From the NCBI GenBank assembly GCA_945862065.1, contig CAMAWT010000004.1, forward strand, positions 92,104 through 156,103: a stretch of 64,000 bases of DNA, written 5' to 3'. This DNA is from Flavobacterium psychrophilum. GTDB taxonomy: Bacteria > Bacteroidota > Bacteroidia > Flavobacteriales > Flavobacteriaceae. Below, piece by piece: positions 35,888 through 45,222 of the stretch. Below the pieces are notes generated by a model that worked only from the letters and a program-made list of their open reading frames with translations, made no database searches and had not been told where the DNA came from. Each line of letters starts with the position of its first letter. Positions within the stretch are counted from its first letter, which is position 1. The position numbers were made by a program, and so were the translations under genes.

Positions 35888-38293
35888 ATGATTCAAACAG
35901 AAGATAAAACTGAACTTACCTTTGAAGATTTCAAAAATGAAGTTTTAAATGATTATAAATTAGCGCGAATCAGTCGTGAATGCAGCTTACTAGGCAGACG
36001 AGAAGTACTTACTGGTAAAGCTAAATTTGGAATTTTTGGCGACGGAAAAGAAGTGCCTCAACTAGCTATGGCTAAAGCCTTTAAAAATGGAGATTTCCGT
36101 TCTGGATATTATAGAGATCAAACTTTTATGATGGCAATTGGCGCCTTAACAATCGAGCAATTTTTTGCTGGTTTGTATGGTCACACAGATATCAATTTCG
36201 ACCCAATGAGTGCTGGAAGACAAATGGGGGGTCATTTTGCAACACATTCGCTTGACGAAAATGGTAATTGGAATAATTTGATGAATCAAAAAAATTCTAG
36301 TTCAGATATTTCTCCAACGGCTGGTCAAATGCCAAGATTACTCGGATTAGCGCAAGCGTCCAAAATATATAGAAACGTAAAAGAACTTGAAAATAAAACT
36401 ACTTTTTCAAATAAGGGCAACGAAATTGCTTGGGGAACTATTGGAAACGCATCAACTTCCGAAGGTTTGTTTTTTGAAACAATAAATGCTGCTGGCGTAT
36501 TGCAAGTACCCATGGTAATGAGCGTATGGGATGATGAATATGGAATTTCTGTACACGCTAAGCACCAAACTACTAAAGAAAATATTTCAGAAATTCTAAA
36601 AGGGTTTCAAAGAGATGAAAACCACAACGGTTATGAAATTTTCACAGTAAACGGTTGGGATTTTCCAGAATTGATTACTACTTACAAAAAAGCTGCTGAA
36701 ATTGCCCGTGAACAACATGTGCCAGTTTTGATTCATGTTAAAGAATTAACGCAACCACAAGGCCATTCTACTTCTGGTAGTCACGAACGATACAAAAATG
36801 CGGAACGCCTAGCTTGGGAACAAGAATTTGATTGTATTTCTCAAATGAAAATTTGGATGATCGAATCAAATATCGCAACAGATGAAGAGTTAAACAGTAT
36901 TGATGAAGAAGCAAAAAAAACAGTATTAGAAGGAAAAAAAGTAGCATGGAAAGCTTATTTGGCTCCAATGAAACAAAACCAATCCGAATTAATTACTCTT
37001 TTAAAAACCATAGCTCCTTCTAGCGAAACTAAAGTTTTTATCGAAAAAATAATCGCCGATTTGGAGTTCATCAAAGAACCCTTTCACAAAGATATTTTAG
37101 TTGCAGCCAGAAAATCATTACGATTACTAATTAATGATGAAAGTAAATCGAGTTTATCCAAATGGATTCAAACTAAAATAAATCAAATTCAACCAAAATT
37201 TAGTTCAAATCTTACGTCAACGTCATCACAAAATTGTCAATCAATTGTCGAAATAAAACCAGAATATGATGCAAATGAAGAATTAATTGACGCTCGAGTT
37301 ATACTTCGAGATAATTTTGATAAACTTTTTGAAAAATATCCTGAAGTGCTCATTTTTGGTGAAGATGCAGGTACCATTGGCGATGTAAACCAAGGTCTTG
37401 AAGGCATGCAAGAAAAATATGGAGAATATCGCGTAGCCGATGTAGGTATCCGTGAAGCATCCATTATTGGTCAAGGTATTGGTATGGCAATGAGAGGTTT
37501 ACGACCAATTGCCGAAATTCAATACCTTGATTATTTACTCTATGCTGTCCAAATTTTAAGCGATGATTTGGCAACACTGCAATATAGAACGGCTGGTCGT
37601 CAAAAAGCACCTCTTATTATTAGAACTAGAGGTCATCGTCTAGAAGGTGTTTGGCATTCTGGGTCGCCACTTGGCATGATAATCAATTCATTACGCGGTA
37701 TCAATGTTTTGGTACCTCGAAACATGACTATTGCAGCTGGTTTTTATAATTCATTATTAAAAACAGATGAACCTGCATTGATTATTGAATGTCTGAATGG
37801 CTATCGTTTAAAGGAAAAGGCGCCTACAAATTATGGCGAATTCCAAACTCCTATCGGATATACTGAAACAATAAAAAAAGGTACTGATATTACTGTTGTA
37901 TCCTATGGTTCAACGCTTCGCCTTATTGAACAAGCTTCAAATGAATTAATGGCCGCAGGTATAGATGTTGAAATCATTGATGTTCAATCGCTGCTGCCAT
38001 TCGATATAAATCAGGATATCCTTAAAAGTATTCAAAAAACAAATCGTTTGCTTATCATTGACGAAGATGTGCCTGGCGGTGCAAGTGCCTATATTTTGCA
38101 ACAAATTATAGAAGTTCAAAACGGGTATGCTTTTTTAGATAGTGCTCCTCAAACGCTCACTGCACAACCGCATCGACCAGCTTATGGAACCGATGGCGAT
38201 TATTTTTCGAAACCGTCAACAGAAGATATTTACGAAAAAATATACAGCATTATGAATGAGTCTAATCCTTTAAAATACACAGAATTATACTAA
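35888..38293 (+). CDS. Fused alpha/beta 2-oxoacid (branched-chain) dehydrogenase E1 component
   Basis: An 801-residue fusion of E1-alpha (~1-400) and E1-beta (~465-801), the thiamine-diphosphate decarboxylase of branched-chain 2-oxoacid dehydrogenase complexes, which in this phylum feeds branched-chain fatty-acid primers. The alpha half has SRECSLLGRREVLTG, MGGHFATHSL and the diphosphate region GTIGNASTSEGLFFETINAA ending WDDEYGIS; the usual GDG...NN appears as GNA...DD. The beta half has FGEDAGTIGDVNQGLEGMQE, RVADVGIREASIIGQGIGMA and EDVPGGASAYI. E2 and E3 genes are not nearby. I recall the same altered motif in other Bacteroidota fusions, so it is probably active. Confidence 0.9.
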   Translation: MIQTEDKTELTFEDFKNEVLNDYKLARISRECSLLGRREVLTGKAKFGIFGDGKEVPQLAMAKAFKNGDFRSGYYRDQTFMMAIGALTIEQFFAGLYGHTDINFDPMSAGRQMGGHFATHSLDENGNWNNLMNQKNSSSDISPTAGQMPRLLGLAQASKIYRNVKELENKTTFSNKGNEIAWGTIGNASTSEGLFFETINAAGVLQVPMVMSVWDDEYGISVHAKHQTTKENISEILKGFQRDENHNGYEIFTVNGWDFPELITTYKKAAEIAREQHVPVLIHVKELTQPQGHSTSGSHERYKNAERLAWEQEFDCISQMKIWMIESNIATDEELNSIDEEAKKTVLEGKKVAWKAYLAPMKQNQSELITLLKTIAPSSETKVFIEKIIADLEFIKEPFHKDILVAARKSLRLLINDESKSSLSKWIQTKINQIQPKFSSNLTSTSSQNCQSIVEIKPEYDANEELIDARVILRDNFDKLFEKYPEVLIFGEDAGTIGDVNQGLEGMQEKYGEYRVADVGIREASIIGQGIGMAMRGLRPIAEIQYLDYLLYAVQILSDDLATLQYRTAGRQKAPLIIRTRGHRLEGVWHSGSPLGMIINSLRGINVLVPRNMTIAAGFYNSLLKTDEPALIIECLNGYRLKEKAPTNYGEFQTPIGYTETIKKGTDITVVSYGSTLRLIEQASNELMAAGIDVEIIDVQSLLPFDINQDILKSIQKTNRLLIIDEDVPGGASAYILQQIIEVQNGYAFLDSAPQTLTAQPHRPAYGTDGDYFSKPSTEDIYEKIYSIMNESNPLKYTELY

Positions 38294-38323
38294 TTCATTT
38301 ACATTATTATTTTAAGTAATTTT

Positions 38324-38467
38324 TAGTGCCAATTCCAGCTTTTCGCTATAGTGTTCAGTCAAAATTCTTTTTTTCTATCAACCCACAAGAGCTTCCGTTG
38401 GTCGCTTTGTGGCTTGTAGAAAAAATAGAATTTTTCCTTTCACAGCTATCGCTTCAATCTGGGGCAA
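38324..38467 (-). repeat. Dispersed intergenic repeat, copy 6 (long form)
   Basis: On the minus strand: GCCCCAGATTGAAGCGATAG, inner inverted repeat with AAATTCTATTTTTTCTAC and TAGAAAAAAAGAATTTT, a core GCGACCAACGGAAGCTC and end GCGAAAAGCTGGAATTGGCA. It shares the core with copy 1. A 61-codon open frame on the plus strand lies mostly inside it and is not a gene. Confidence 0.75.
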
Positions 38468-38515
38468 AACACGATATCGTTACTAAAGTTCATTTAATTT
38501 TAAAAAGGTAATTTG

Positions 38516-38523
38516 TACATTTG
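38516..38523 (+). promoter_or_regulatory. -7 box of prmA
   Basis: TACATTTG, 14 bases upstream of the prmA ATG; no clear -33 TTTG. Confidence 0.55.
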
Positions 38524-38537
38524 CAAAAACAAACATC

Positions 38538-39374
38538 ATGTCAAACGCATATTTAGGATATCATTTTACCATTACGCCACTAGAGTTGGGTTCAGAAATA
38601 TTAATAGCTCAACTTGGTGAAAAAGCCTTTGAAAGTTTTATTGAAACTGAAACCGGAATTGTAGCTTATGTTCAGAAAGAACTTTGCACACCAAATATTC
38701 TGGAAGATATCCAAATATTAGAATCAGAAGAATTTGAAATTACTCATTTTATTGAAGATATCGAACCCGTAAATTGGAATGAAGAATGGGAAAAGAATTT
38801 TGAACCCATTGATGTGGATGGAATGTGTCATGTAAGAGCTCCATTTCATAAAAAAACTACAGCAGAATTTGATATTGTTATCGAACCAAAAATGAGTTTT
38901 GGTACGGGCCATCACGAAACAACTCACATGATGATTCAACATTTATTAGCAATGAATGTAGAAGGATTAAAGACTCTAGATATGGGTTGCGGAACTGCTA
39001 TTTTGGCAATACTTGCAGAAATGAAAGGAGCAAAACCAATAGATGCCATCGATATTGATAATTGGTGTTATTTAAATTCTATCGAAAATGCAGAACGTAA
39101 TAATTGTTCTTCAATTACTGTTTATGAAGGAGATGCGGCATTATTATCTGATAAAAAATATGACTTAATTATAGCAAACATCAACAGAAATATATTGTTA
39201 AATGATATGGAAGTGTATGCCAATTGTCTAGAATCTAATGGAATTTTACTCCTTAGCGGTTTTTATAACGAAGATATTCCATTCATTGATGATTCGTGCA
39301 TCAAAAATGATTTAAAATTTGAATCAAAATTAGAGCGAAATAATTGGGTTTCTTTAAAATATATTAAAAACTAA
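38538..39374 (+). CDS. prmA: Ribosomal protein L11 methyltransferase
   Basis: A 278-residue SAM-dependent methyltransferase that trimethylates ribosomal protein L11. The N-terminal substrate domain (MSNAYLGYHFTITPLELGSE) is followed by the methyltransferase core: FGTGHHETTHMM, SAM loop LDMGCGTAILAILAEMKGA, acidic DIDNWCYLNS and the NPPY-type motif as IIANINRNILL. PrmA normally has D(I/V)GCGSGILAI; here it reads DMGCGTAILAI. It is 15 bases before clpS, as in other Bacteroidota. Confidence 0.92.
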   Translation: MSNAYLGYHFTITPLELGSEILIAQLGEKAFESFIETETGIVAYVQKELCTPNILEDIQILESEEFEITHFIEDIEPVNWNEEWEKNFEPIDVDGMCHVRAPFHKKTTAEFDIVIEPKMSFGTGHHETTHMMIQHLLAMNVEGLKTLDMGCGTAILAILAEMKGAKPIDAIDIDNWCYLNSIENAERNNCSSITVYEGDAALLSDKKYDLIIANINRNILLNDMEVYANCLESNGILLLSGFYNEDIPFIDDSCIKNDLKFESKLERNNWVSLKYIKN

Positions 39375-39389
39375 AAGTAATAATTTAAT

Positions 39390-39665
39390 ATGAGTATCAT
39401 TGAGAAAATTCAAGAAGAGGTAGCTGTTCAAGAATCTACAAGTTTAAATAATGAAATTGTATTGTTTAATGATGATGTCAACACGTTTGATCATGTCATC
39501 GAAACGTTGGTTTTGGTTTGCAAACACTCATCTGAACAAGCGGAACAATGTGCAATTTTAGTTCATTATAAAGGAAAATGTACTGTTAAAACAGGTAGTT
39601 TGGAAGAATTAATTCCGCAATGTACATCGCTTCTTGAAGCCGGTTTGAGTGCAGAAATTATTTAA
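39390..39665 (+). CDS. clpS: ATP-dependent Clp protease adaptor
   Basis: A 91-residue adaptor that delivers N-degron substrates to ClpAP/ClpCP. It has the ClpS core IVLFNDDVNTFDHVIETLVL (the ND and helix-1 pocket), then CKHSSEQAEQCAILVHYKGK and TGSLEELIP. The start fits the usual length and it follows prmA closely in one operon. No Clp ATPase is encoded nearby. Confidence 0.93.
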   Translation: MSIIEKIQEEVAVQESTSLNNEIVLFNDDVNTFDHVIETLVLVCKHSSEQAEQCAILVHYKGKCTVKTGSLEELIPQCTSLLEAGLSAEII

Positions 39666-39731
39666 TTTATAAAATGGTTTGATTTTTGATTTGTTAAATT
39701 AATAACATATTCATTTAAATTTATAGCATTT

Positions 39732-40184
39732 ATGAAATTTATATTTAAATTATCAATTCTGTCAATTTTAGCGCTTTTTATTTCTTGCGTAAGCACAAAA
39801 TCTACCCTCAAAAACGTTGACAATACGGCATCAAAACCAGCAATTGTTGACGGCCATTTTGTAATAACCACCTATAGCAAAGATTCAAAATATGGATATG
39901 ATAAAAATTATCCTATCAATGTAGGTTTTGATAATGAACGATTTGGAGAAAGAAGTGCTATGTATTTTTTCAACGCATTGCAAGGTCCGAATGGAGAAAA
40001 AATATCCTTCTTAAAAATTGATAATTGTTGCCCTTTTCCAACGCCTAGAAGCGAAATGGGTGGTGGGATTTTAGAAATTTATGAAATTACATTCATTGGT
40101 ACAAACAAAAAAGCGATTCTATATTTGAATATTTTCGATAAAGGAAAAATCGAATGTCCGAAAGGATTTACTTTGGTCAAATAA
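39732..40184 (+). CDS. Small conserved lipoprotein upstream of kdsA
   Basis: A 150-residue lipoprotein (MKFIFKLSILSILALFISCV, lipobox Cys 19). The mature domain has conserved KYGYDKNYPINVGF, FFNALQGPNGEKISFLKIDN and a CCPFPTPRSEMGGG block. I recall homologues annotated as a Kdo-8-phosphate aldolase because they precede kdsA, but it contains no aldolase motif, so that name is transferred from the neighbour. Function unknown; possibly envelope-related. Confidence 0.75.
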   Translation: MKFIFKLSILSILALFISCVSTKSTLKNVDNTASKPAIVDGHFVITTYSKDSKYGYDKNYPINVGFDNERFGERSAMYFFNALQGPNGEKISFLKIDNCCPFPTPRSEMGGGILEIYEITFIGTNKKAILYLNIFDKGKIECPKGFTLVK

Positions 40185-40202
40185 ACATAAATTATATCCT
40201 AA

Positions 40203-40230
40203 TTTGTTAGCGAAAATCTCGTTATATTTG
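40203..40230 (+). promoter_or_regulatory. Promoter of kdsA
   Basis: TTTG (40203-40206), 16-base spacer, TATATTTG (40223-40230), then 19 bases to the ATG. The -7 box is exact; spacing is slightly short. Confidence 0.6.
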
Positions 40231-40249
40231 CACTTTAAAATATCATATC

Positions 40250-41068
40250 ATGAACATACACAATATTCCACAAATAAAGCATCTTGACAGTGGTAATTTT
40301 TTCTTACTTGCAGGCCCTTGTGCCATTGAAGGAGAAGAAATGGCAATACGAATTGCAGAAAAATTGGTAGGAATTACTGATAAACTTCAAATTCCTTATG
40401 TATTCAAAGCTTCTTTTAAAAAAGCAAATCGTTCAAGAATAGATAGTTTTTCTGGTATTGGCGACGAAAAAGCACTTAAAATTTTACGTAAAGTATCTGA
40501 AACTTTTGGAGTACCTACTGTTACAGATATTCATACAAATGAAGATGCCGTTATAGCAGCAGAATATGTAGATGTTTTACAAATTCCTGCTTTTTTAGTC
40601 CGTCAAACTGATTTGGTTGTTGCTGCTGCAAATACGGGTAAAACAGTTAACTTAAAAAAAGGACAGTTCATGAGTCCTGAAAGCATGAAACATGCGGTTC
40701 AAAAAGTAATAGATTGTAATAATGAAAACGTAATGGTTACCGATAGAGGCACCATGTTTGGATACCAAGATATGATTGTTGATTTTAGGGGAATTCCAAC
40801 GATGCAAAATTATGCTACCACCGTTTTGGATGTAACCCATTCCTTACAACAACCCAATCAAATGGCAGGTGTTACCGGCGGAAGACCCGACATGATTGAA
40901 ACCATTGCAAAAGCAGGAATTGCTGTTGGCGTAGATGGAATATTTATCGAAACGCATTTTGATCCTGCAAATGCAAAAAGTGACGGAGCAAATATGTTGC
41001 ATTTGGATCATTTTGAAAATTTGATGACAAAACTTGTTGCCATTAGAAAAACAATCAACCAATTTTAA
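40250..41068 (+). CDS. kdsA: 3-deoxy-8-phosphooctulonate synthase
   Basis: A 272-residue enzyme condensing phosphoenolpyruvate with arabinose-5-phosphate to make Kdo-8-phosphate, the LPS inner-core sugar precursor. Visible blocks: FFLLAGPCAIEGEEMAIRIA, FKASFKKANRSRIDSFSGIG, TDIHTNEDAV, the metal-site region NVMVTDRGTMFGYQDMIVDF, DVTHSLQQPN and IFIETHFDPANAKSDG. KdsB lies ~3 kb away on the other strand. The outer-membrane protein gene follows after 10 bases. Confidence 0.95.
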   Translation: MNIHNIPQIKHLDSGNFFLLAGPCAIEGEEMAIRIAEKLVGITDKLQIPYVFKASFKKANRSRIDSFSGIGDEKALKILRKVSETFGVPTVTDIHTNEDAVIAAEYVDVLQIPAFLVRQTDLVVAAANTGKTVNLKKGQFMSPESMKHAVQKVIDCNNENVMVTDRGTMFGYQDMIVDFRGIPTMQNYATTVLDVTHSLQQPNQMAGVTGGRPDMIETIAKAGIAVGVDGIFIETHFDPANAKSDGANMLHLDHFENLMTKLVAIRKTINQF

Positions 41069-41078
41069 TTTATTAATT

Positions 41079-41933
41079 ATGTCCACCAAAATCAACATCA
41101 TCACAAGTATTTCTTTACTTTTATTTTCAGTATCATCCTTATTTTCTCAAGAAGCAACTGCAACATTAGCAGAAAAATATACAGCCCGTAATAAAGGGAA
41201 ATTTTTTATTTTTTGGGGTGGTAACAGAGATAGTTATTCAAAATCTGACATTCATTTTAAAGGAACAGATTATAATTTTACAATACATGATGTCGTTGCG
41301 GTAGACCGTCCAAAAGGTTGGCACGTTGATTATATCATTCCGACAAGAATGACAATTCCGCAAACAAATTTTAGAATGGGATATTTCATTTCAGATAAAT
41401 ATTCAATTGGGGTTGGTGTAGATCACATGAAATATGTAATGTATCAAAATCAAAATGTAGCTATTAGCGGAAATTATCCTGCAAGTTATAATGGAAACCA
41501 AATTAATAATGGAATATTAGACTTAACAGATGAGAATTTCTTAACGTTTGAACATACTGATGGATTGAACTTTGTTCATGCCGAAATTTCTCGTTTTGAT
41601 GATTTTTCGAAAATTTTCAAAATTAAAAATACTGATAAATTTCAAGTCAATCTAACAGAAGGTTTTAGTGCAGGTCTTATGTATCCAAAAACCAATTCTA
41701 AATTATTGGGCAAACCAAGATATGATGATTATCATGTTTCTGGCTATGGAGTAGCGGCAAAAGTTGGTTTAAACCTTACCTTTTTTAAACATTATTTCAT
41801 TCAAACGGAATTAAAAGGAGGTTATATAAATATGAATGATATTAAAACTACTTTTAATGATGCTGATTCTGCTTCACAAAAATTCTTTTTCTTACAAGAA
41901 ATTATTTCATTTGGTGGGATTTTTAAGATTTAA
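41079..41933 (+). CDS. Putative outer-membrane beta-barrel protein
   Basis: A 284-residue exported protein; the ATG at 41079 gives a signal peptide (MSTKINIITSISLLLFSVSS). The mature part is aromatic and strand-rich (KFFIFWGGNRDSYSKSDIHF; FRMGYFISDKYSIGVGVDHM; YFIQTELKGGYINMND), with Gly/Phe-ending strands as in outer-membrane porin-like barrels, but no named family fits. It follows kdsA closely and may share its transcript. Confidence 0.7.
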   Translation: MSTKINIITSISLLLFSVSSLFSQEATATLAEKYTARNKGKFFIFWGGNRDSYSKSDIHFKGTDYNFTIHDVVAVDRPKGWHVDYIIPTRMTIPQTNFRMGYFISDKYSIGVGVDHMKYVMYQNQNVAISGNYPASYNGNQINNGILDLTDENFLTFEHTDGLNFVHAEISRFDDFSKIFKIKNTDKFQVNLTEGFSAGLMYPKTNSKLLGKPRYDDYHVSGYGVAAKVGLNLTFFKHYFIQTELKGGYINMNDIKTTFNDADSASQKFFFLQEIISFGGIFKI

Positions 41934-41984
41934 AATAAAAATACTCTTTATAAATAAGGCTTTTTTTACAAAACTTTTTTTTAT

Positions 41985-43352
41985 TTATTGAATTCCATAT
42001 TTGTCAATAAGATAAATTAATGAAGTCATTGTAGCAGCTCCAAGTTCTAATTCTCTTTTGTTTACAGCGTCAAAAGTGTCATTGGATGCATGATGGTGAT
42101 CAAAATATCTTTGCGAATCTGGCTGTAACCCTACTTTAACTATATGATTTGATTTTAAAGGTCCAATGTCAACACCTGAATGTCCTTTAACAAATTTATG
42201 AATCAGATATGGTTCAAATAAATCTTTCCAACTAAGTATTTGATTAAAATTGGCTTCATCAGCATCAATTGAAAAACCTCTTGGTGAAAAACCTCCAGAA
42301 TCACTTTCAAAAGCAAAAATATGATTCTCTCCATTTTTAGAAGATAATTCTTCATACTTTAAACCACCTCGAACTCCGTTTTCTTCATTCATAAACATAA
42401 CAACTCGAATGGTGTTTTTTGGACGGTAATTTAATTGTTTAAAATTTGCTAAAACTTGCATACTTTGCACACAACCAGCACCATCATCATGAGATCCGTC
42501 ACCTAAATCCCAAGAATCTAAATGACCTCCAACAACAATTATTTTTTCTGGAGTTTCAGATCCAGTTATTTCGCCAACCACATTATAAGATTTCACATCA
42601 TCAAAAATTTGACAAGACTGTTTGAAATAAAAAGTCAATTTAGGATTTTTTTGTAATAAAGAACTTAATAATTCAGCTCCATTAGTACTGATTGCTGCCG
42701 CTGGTATTTTTTCTGAAATTAAATTAGTACCATAATTCGTGGCTCCGGTATGAGGCAAATCGTCAAGTCTTAAATTCATTGATCTTACAATAACCCCAAC
42801 AGCTCCTAACTTACCCGCTTCTTTTGCTCCCGATGACCGTTGGTCAACACAACCAGAATAAGCTTTAAAGGTTTCAATAAATTCAGGATTCATTGGTCGG
42901 TTAAAAAAAACAATTTTGCCATTAACTTTTTCTTTACCCAATATACTTAATTCTTCTATACTTTTAACTTCAATGATTTCTGCAGAAATTCCGTTTGGAG
43001 GTGTCGCAACAGAACCTCCTAAAGCACAAATTGGAAAATCAATTTTCTTACCATCATTCATTGCATACCCTTGTTCTTTGGCACCCCTCACCCACTTTGG
43101 CACCATCACTTCTTGAAGATAAACTTTTGTTAATCCGAGTTTATCTAATTCACTTTTGGTATAAACAACTGCCATTTCTGCACCTTCAGAACCAGATAAT
43201 CTAGATCCAACAACATTTGACAAATGATCCAACCATTCATAACAAAAGCCTTGATTCAAGTTATTGGTATAAATTGATTTTAGCATCTGTACGTCGCTAA
43301 TTTGTCCAAATGAATAAATAGGAATTATTAAAAGCAGTATTCGAAATTTCAT
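41985..43352 (-). CDS. Secreted M28-family zinc peptidase
   Basis: A 455-residue exported peptidase. The ATG at 43352 gives a signal peptide (MKFRILLLIIPIYSFGQIS). A protease-associated-like domain occupies the middle (KVNGKIVFFNRPMN to LKQNPK region). The zinc site is complete: HLDSWDLGDGSHDDGAGC (His, two Asp), MNEENGVRGG (general-base Glu pair), ESDSGGFSP and the last ligand His in RYFDHHHASNDTFDAV. It likely acts as an aminopeptidase or carboxypeptidase on exported peptides. Single gene. Confidence 0.88.
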   Translation of the reverse strand: MKFRILLLIIPIYSFGQISDVQMLKSIYTNNLNQGFCYEWLDHLSNVVGSRLSGSEGAEMAVVYTKSELDKLGLTKVYLQEVMVPKWVRGAKEQGYAMNDGKKIDFPICALGGSVATPPNGISAEIIEVKSIEELSILGKEKVNGKIVFFNRPMNPEFIETFKAYSGCVDQRSSGAKEAGKLGAVGVIVRSMNLRLDDLPHTGATNYGTNLISEKIPAAAISTNGAELLSSLLQKNPKLTFYFKQSCQIFDDVKSYNVVGEITGSETPEKIIVVGGHLDSWDLGDGSHDDGAGCVQSMQVLANFKQLNYRPKNTIRVVMFMNEENGVRGGLKYEELSSKNGENHIFAFESDSGGFSPRGFSIDADEANFNQILSWKDLFEPYLIHKFVKGHSGVDIGPLKSNHIVKVGLQPDSQRYFDHHHASNDTFDAVNKRELELGAATMTSLIYLIDKYGIQ

Positions 43353-43389
43353 AATATCTTTATTTAAAATGATGTACATTTATTTTTAT

Positions 43390-43397
43390 CAAAAATA
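43390..43397 (-). promoter_or_regulatory. -7 box of the M28 peptidase gene
   Basis: TATTTTTG on the minus strand, 38 bases upstream of the 43352 start. Confidence 0.5.
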
Positions 43398-43530
43398 GTA
43401 AAATTTAATTGATAGTATTAAAATAATTTGTTTTCTACTTTCTAATAATATTTAAAAAAATAAAATTATTTTGAAAAGGAAGTCATTTTATAATAAAATT
43501 CATTATTGCAAAACTTTCAAAAGAAAAAAG

Positions 43531-43538
43531 TATATTTG
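43531..43538 (+). promoter_or_regulatory. -7 box of the scramblase-like gene
   Basis: TATATTTG, 22 bases before the ATG; TTG at 43506-43508 lies 22 bases further up. Confidence 0.55.
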
Positions 43539-43560
43539 AATTCAATTAAAAAATATATTT

Positions 43561-44151
43561 ATGACCACAAATTTCTTTGAATCAAACAGTTATTTTATTG
43601 ACGAAAAAGTCAATTTTTTTAAATTTGAAAATTGTTACCAAATTTATAATGAAAAAGGACAAAACATTGGTGTTATTAAACAAAAGCTAAATACAGGACA
43701 AAAAATTTTACGCCTATTTTTAGGTAAACCCATATTGCCTTTTTTACTCGAAATTAAAAATTCTGAAGACAAATTACAAGCTTCTATTTCTAGAGGTTGG
43801 ACTTTTTTTATGTCAAAAATTACAATAAAAAATGCAAATGATGAAGTAATTGGTACCATAAAACAAAAATTTCAGTTATTAAAACCCAAATTCATCATTT
43901 ATGATGCCATTGAAAATCAAATCGCTGAAATTTCTGGAGACTGGAAAGCATGGAATTTTAGAATAAATGATGCTCAATCAAACCAAATTGGAACCATTTC
44001 AAAAAAATGGAACGGTGCTGTGAAAGAAATTTTTACATCAGCAGATAAATATCATGTTAATATAGAATCGGAATTTTCAAATATAGACAATAAAATTGCA
44101 ATCATAGCTGGTGCCATAACAATAGATATGGTACTTAAAGAAAGTAAATAA
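43561..44151 (+). CDS. Phospholipid-scramblase/LURP-one-related protein
   Basis: A 196-residue protein with repeated beta-hairpin units (FENCYQIYNEKGQNIGVIKQ; ITIKNANDEVIGTIKQKFQL; RINDAQSNQIGTISKKWNG) resembling the Tubby-like LURP-one/scramblase barrel, and a final hydrophobic helix (IAIIAGAITIDMVLKES). Each unit holds an x-G-x-I turn like the family. Membrane association is possible through the C-terminal helix. Function in bacteria is unknown. Own promoter and terminator. Confidence 0.65.
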   Translation: MTTNFFESNSYFIDEKVNFFKFENCYQIYNEKGQNIGVIKQKLNTGQKILRLFLGKPILPFLLEIKNSEDKLQASISRGWTFFMSKITIKNANDEVIGTIKQKFQLLKPKFIIYDAIENQIAEISGDWKAWNFRINDAQSNQIGTISKKWNGAVKEIFTSADKYHVNIESEFSNIDNKIAIIAGAITIDMVLKESK

Positions 44152-44173
44152 TACAAAATTGTGATAAAATTTA

Positions 44174-44207
44174 AGACCTCAAGGAAAAAATCTTTGAGGT
44201 TTTTTTA
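44174..44207. terminator. Rho-independent terminator shared by the scramblase-like gene and kdsB
   Basis: ACCTCAA (44176-44182) pairs with TTGAGGT (44194-44200), followed by seven T. It lies between two convergent genes, and the kdsB stop codon is at its right edge. Confidence 0.85.
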
Positions 44208-44936
44208 GCTATTTATCATTGCTCTCGCTTTTTCCAAATCTTCGGGAGTATCAATACCTATTCCTACATGAGAGGTTTCTATCATCTGGATTCGTTTTCC
44301 AAATTCAAGATAACGGAGTTGCTCTAATTTTTCTGAAGCTTCCAAAGATTTCATGGGAAGAGCATAAAAATCTAACAGCGCTTGCTTTCTAAAACCATAG
44401 ATTCCAATGTGTTGAAAGTATCGAACCCCCGCATTTTCATCACGTTGATACGGAATAACAGAGCGCGAAAAATAAAGAGCTCTACTGTTTTGATCAACAA
44501 CAACTTTTACATTATTAGGATTTTCAATGGCTTCTTTGTCGGTTATGTGTCGCATGAGTGATGCCAAATCAATTTCTTTACTGATGTCTTTTTTAAAAAC
44601 TTCAATCACTTTCTCCAATGATTGCTTGTCTATAAATGGTTCATCACCTTGTACATTTATGACAATATCTATGTCCATTTTTTGAACCGCTTCTGCAATT
44701 CGATCACTACCACTTTCATGCTCTTTGATGCTCATAATAGCTTTACCGCCATTAGATTGGATTTCGTTGAAAATAATTTCTGAATCAGTAACAACAAATA
44801 CTTCGTCAAAAAGTTCTGTAGTTACAGCCGCTTGATAGGTTGTGAGAATTACTGTCTTACCAACAAGATCTTGCATTAATTTTGCTGGAAAACGAGTCGA
44901 TGCGTAGCGAGCTGGTATTACTGCTATTATTTTCAT
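44205..44936 (-). CDS. kdsB: 3-deoxy-manno-octulosonate cytidylyltransferase
   Basis: A 243-residue enzyme that activates Kdo as CMP-Kdo for LPS core assembly. It carries [20 protein letters not shown], the CTP-binding [23 protein letters not shown] and the C-terminal [14 protein letters not shown]. Works in the same pathway as kdsA at 40.3 kb. Promoter box TATTTTTG 17 bases upstream of the start. Confidence 0.95.
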   Translation of the reverse strand: MKIIAVIPARYASTRFPAKLMQDLVGKTVILTTYQAAVTTELFDEVFVVTDSEIIFNEIQSNGGKAIMSIKEHESGSDRIAEAVQKMDIDIVINVQGDEPFIDKQSLEKVIEVFKKDISKEIDLASLMRHITDKEAIENPNNVKVVVDQNSRALYFSRSVIPYQRDENAGVRYFQHIGIYGFRKQALLDFYALPMKSLEASEKLEQLRYLEFGKRIQMIETSHVGIGIDTPEDLEKARAMINS

Positions 44937-44953
44937 CAGATTGAATTTGATTT

Positions 44954-44961
44954 CAAAAATA
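44954..44961 (-). promoter_or_regulatory. -7 box of kdsB
   Basis: TATTTTTG on the minus strand, 18 bases before the kdsB start. Confidence 0.5.
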
Positions 44962-45159
44962 GCAAAAAAATCTTTGTATTAAATCATTTTCGCTACTCCA
45001 TTATGTCTTTATTTTATAAAAAAAATATGTTTCAACTTAATTTGTCATGTTTATTTTTTTGAAACATATAAGTCATTTAATTTTTTTTTTAGTAAAGATG
45101 ATTTGATTAGTTGAAGATCATAAAAGTAGCTGTTTGCACATAGTATTTTTTACTTTACG

Positions 45160-45222
45160 AAATCACTTTTCACTTGTCACTTTTCACTAATCACTTTTGG
45201 CTAATGCCTATTGCCTAAAAAA
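45160..45222. repeat. Short-word repeat tract
   Basis: Slipped copies of CACTTTTCACT/TCACTAATCACTT ending CTATTGCCTAA. The word CACTAATCACTT recurs between umuD and umuC (57352-57363). No gene seen in 44937-45222. Confidence 0.5.

Noticed and set aside
38326..38511. Small plus-strand reading frame of 61 codons
   Set aside because: It starts without a clear translation signal and lies almost wholly in dispersed repeat copy 6.
39732..40184. Kdo-8-phosphate aldolase for the small lipoprotein
   Set aside because: No aldolase motif; the true synthase is the following gene, kdsA.
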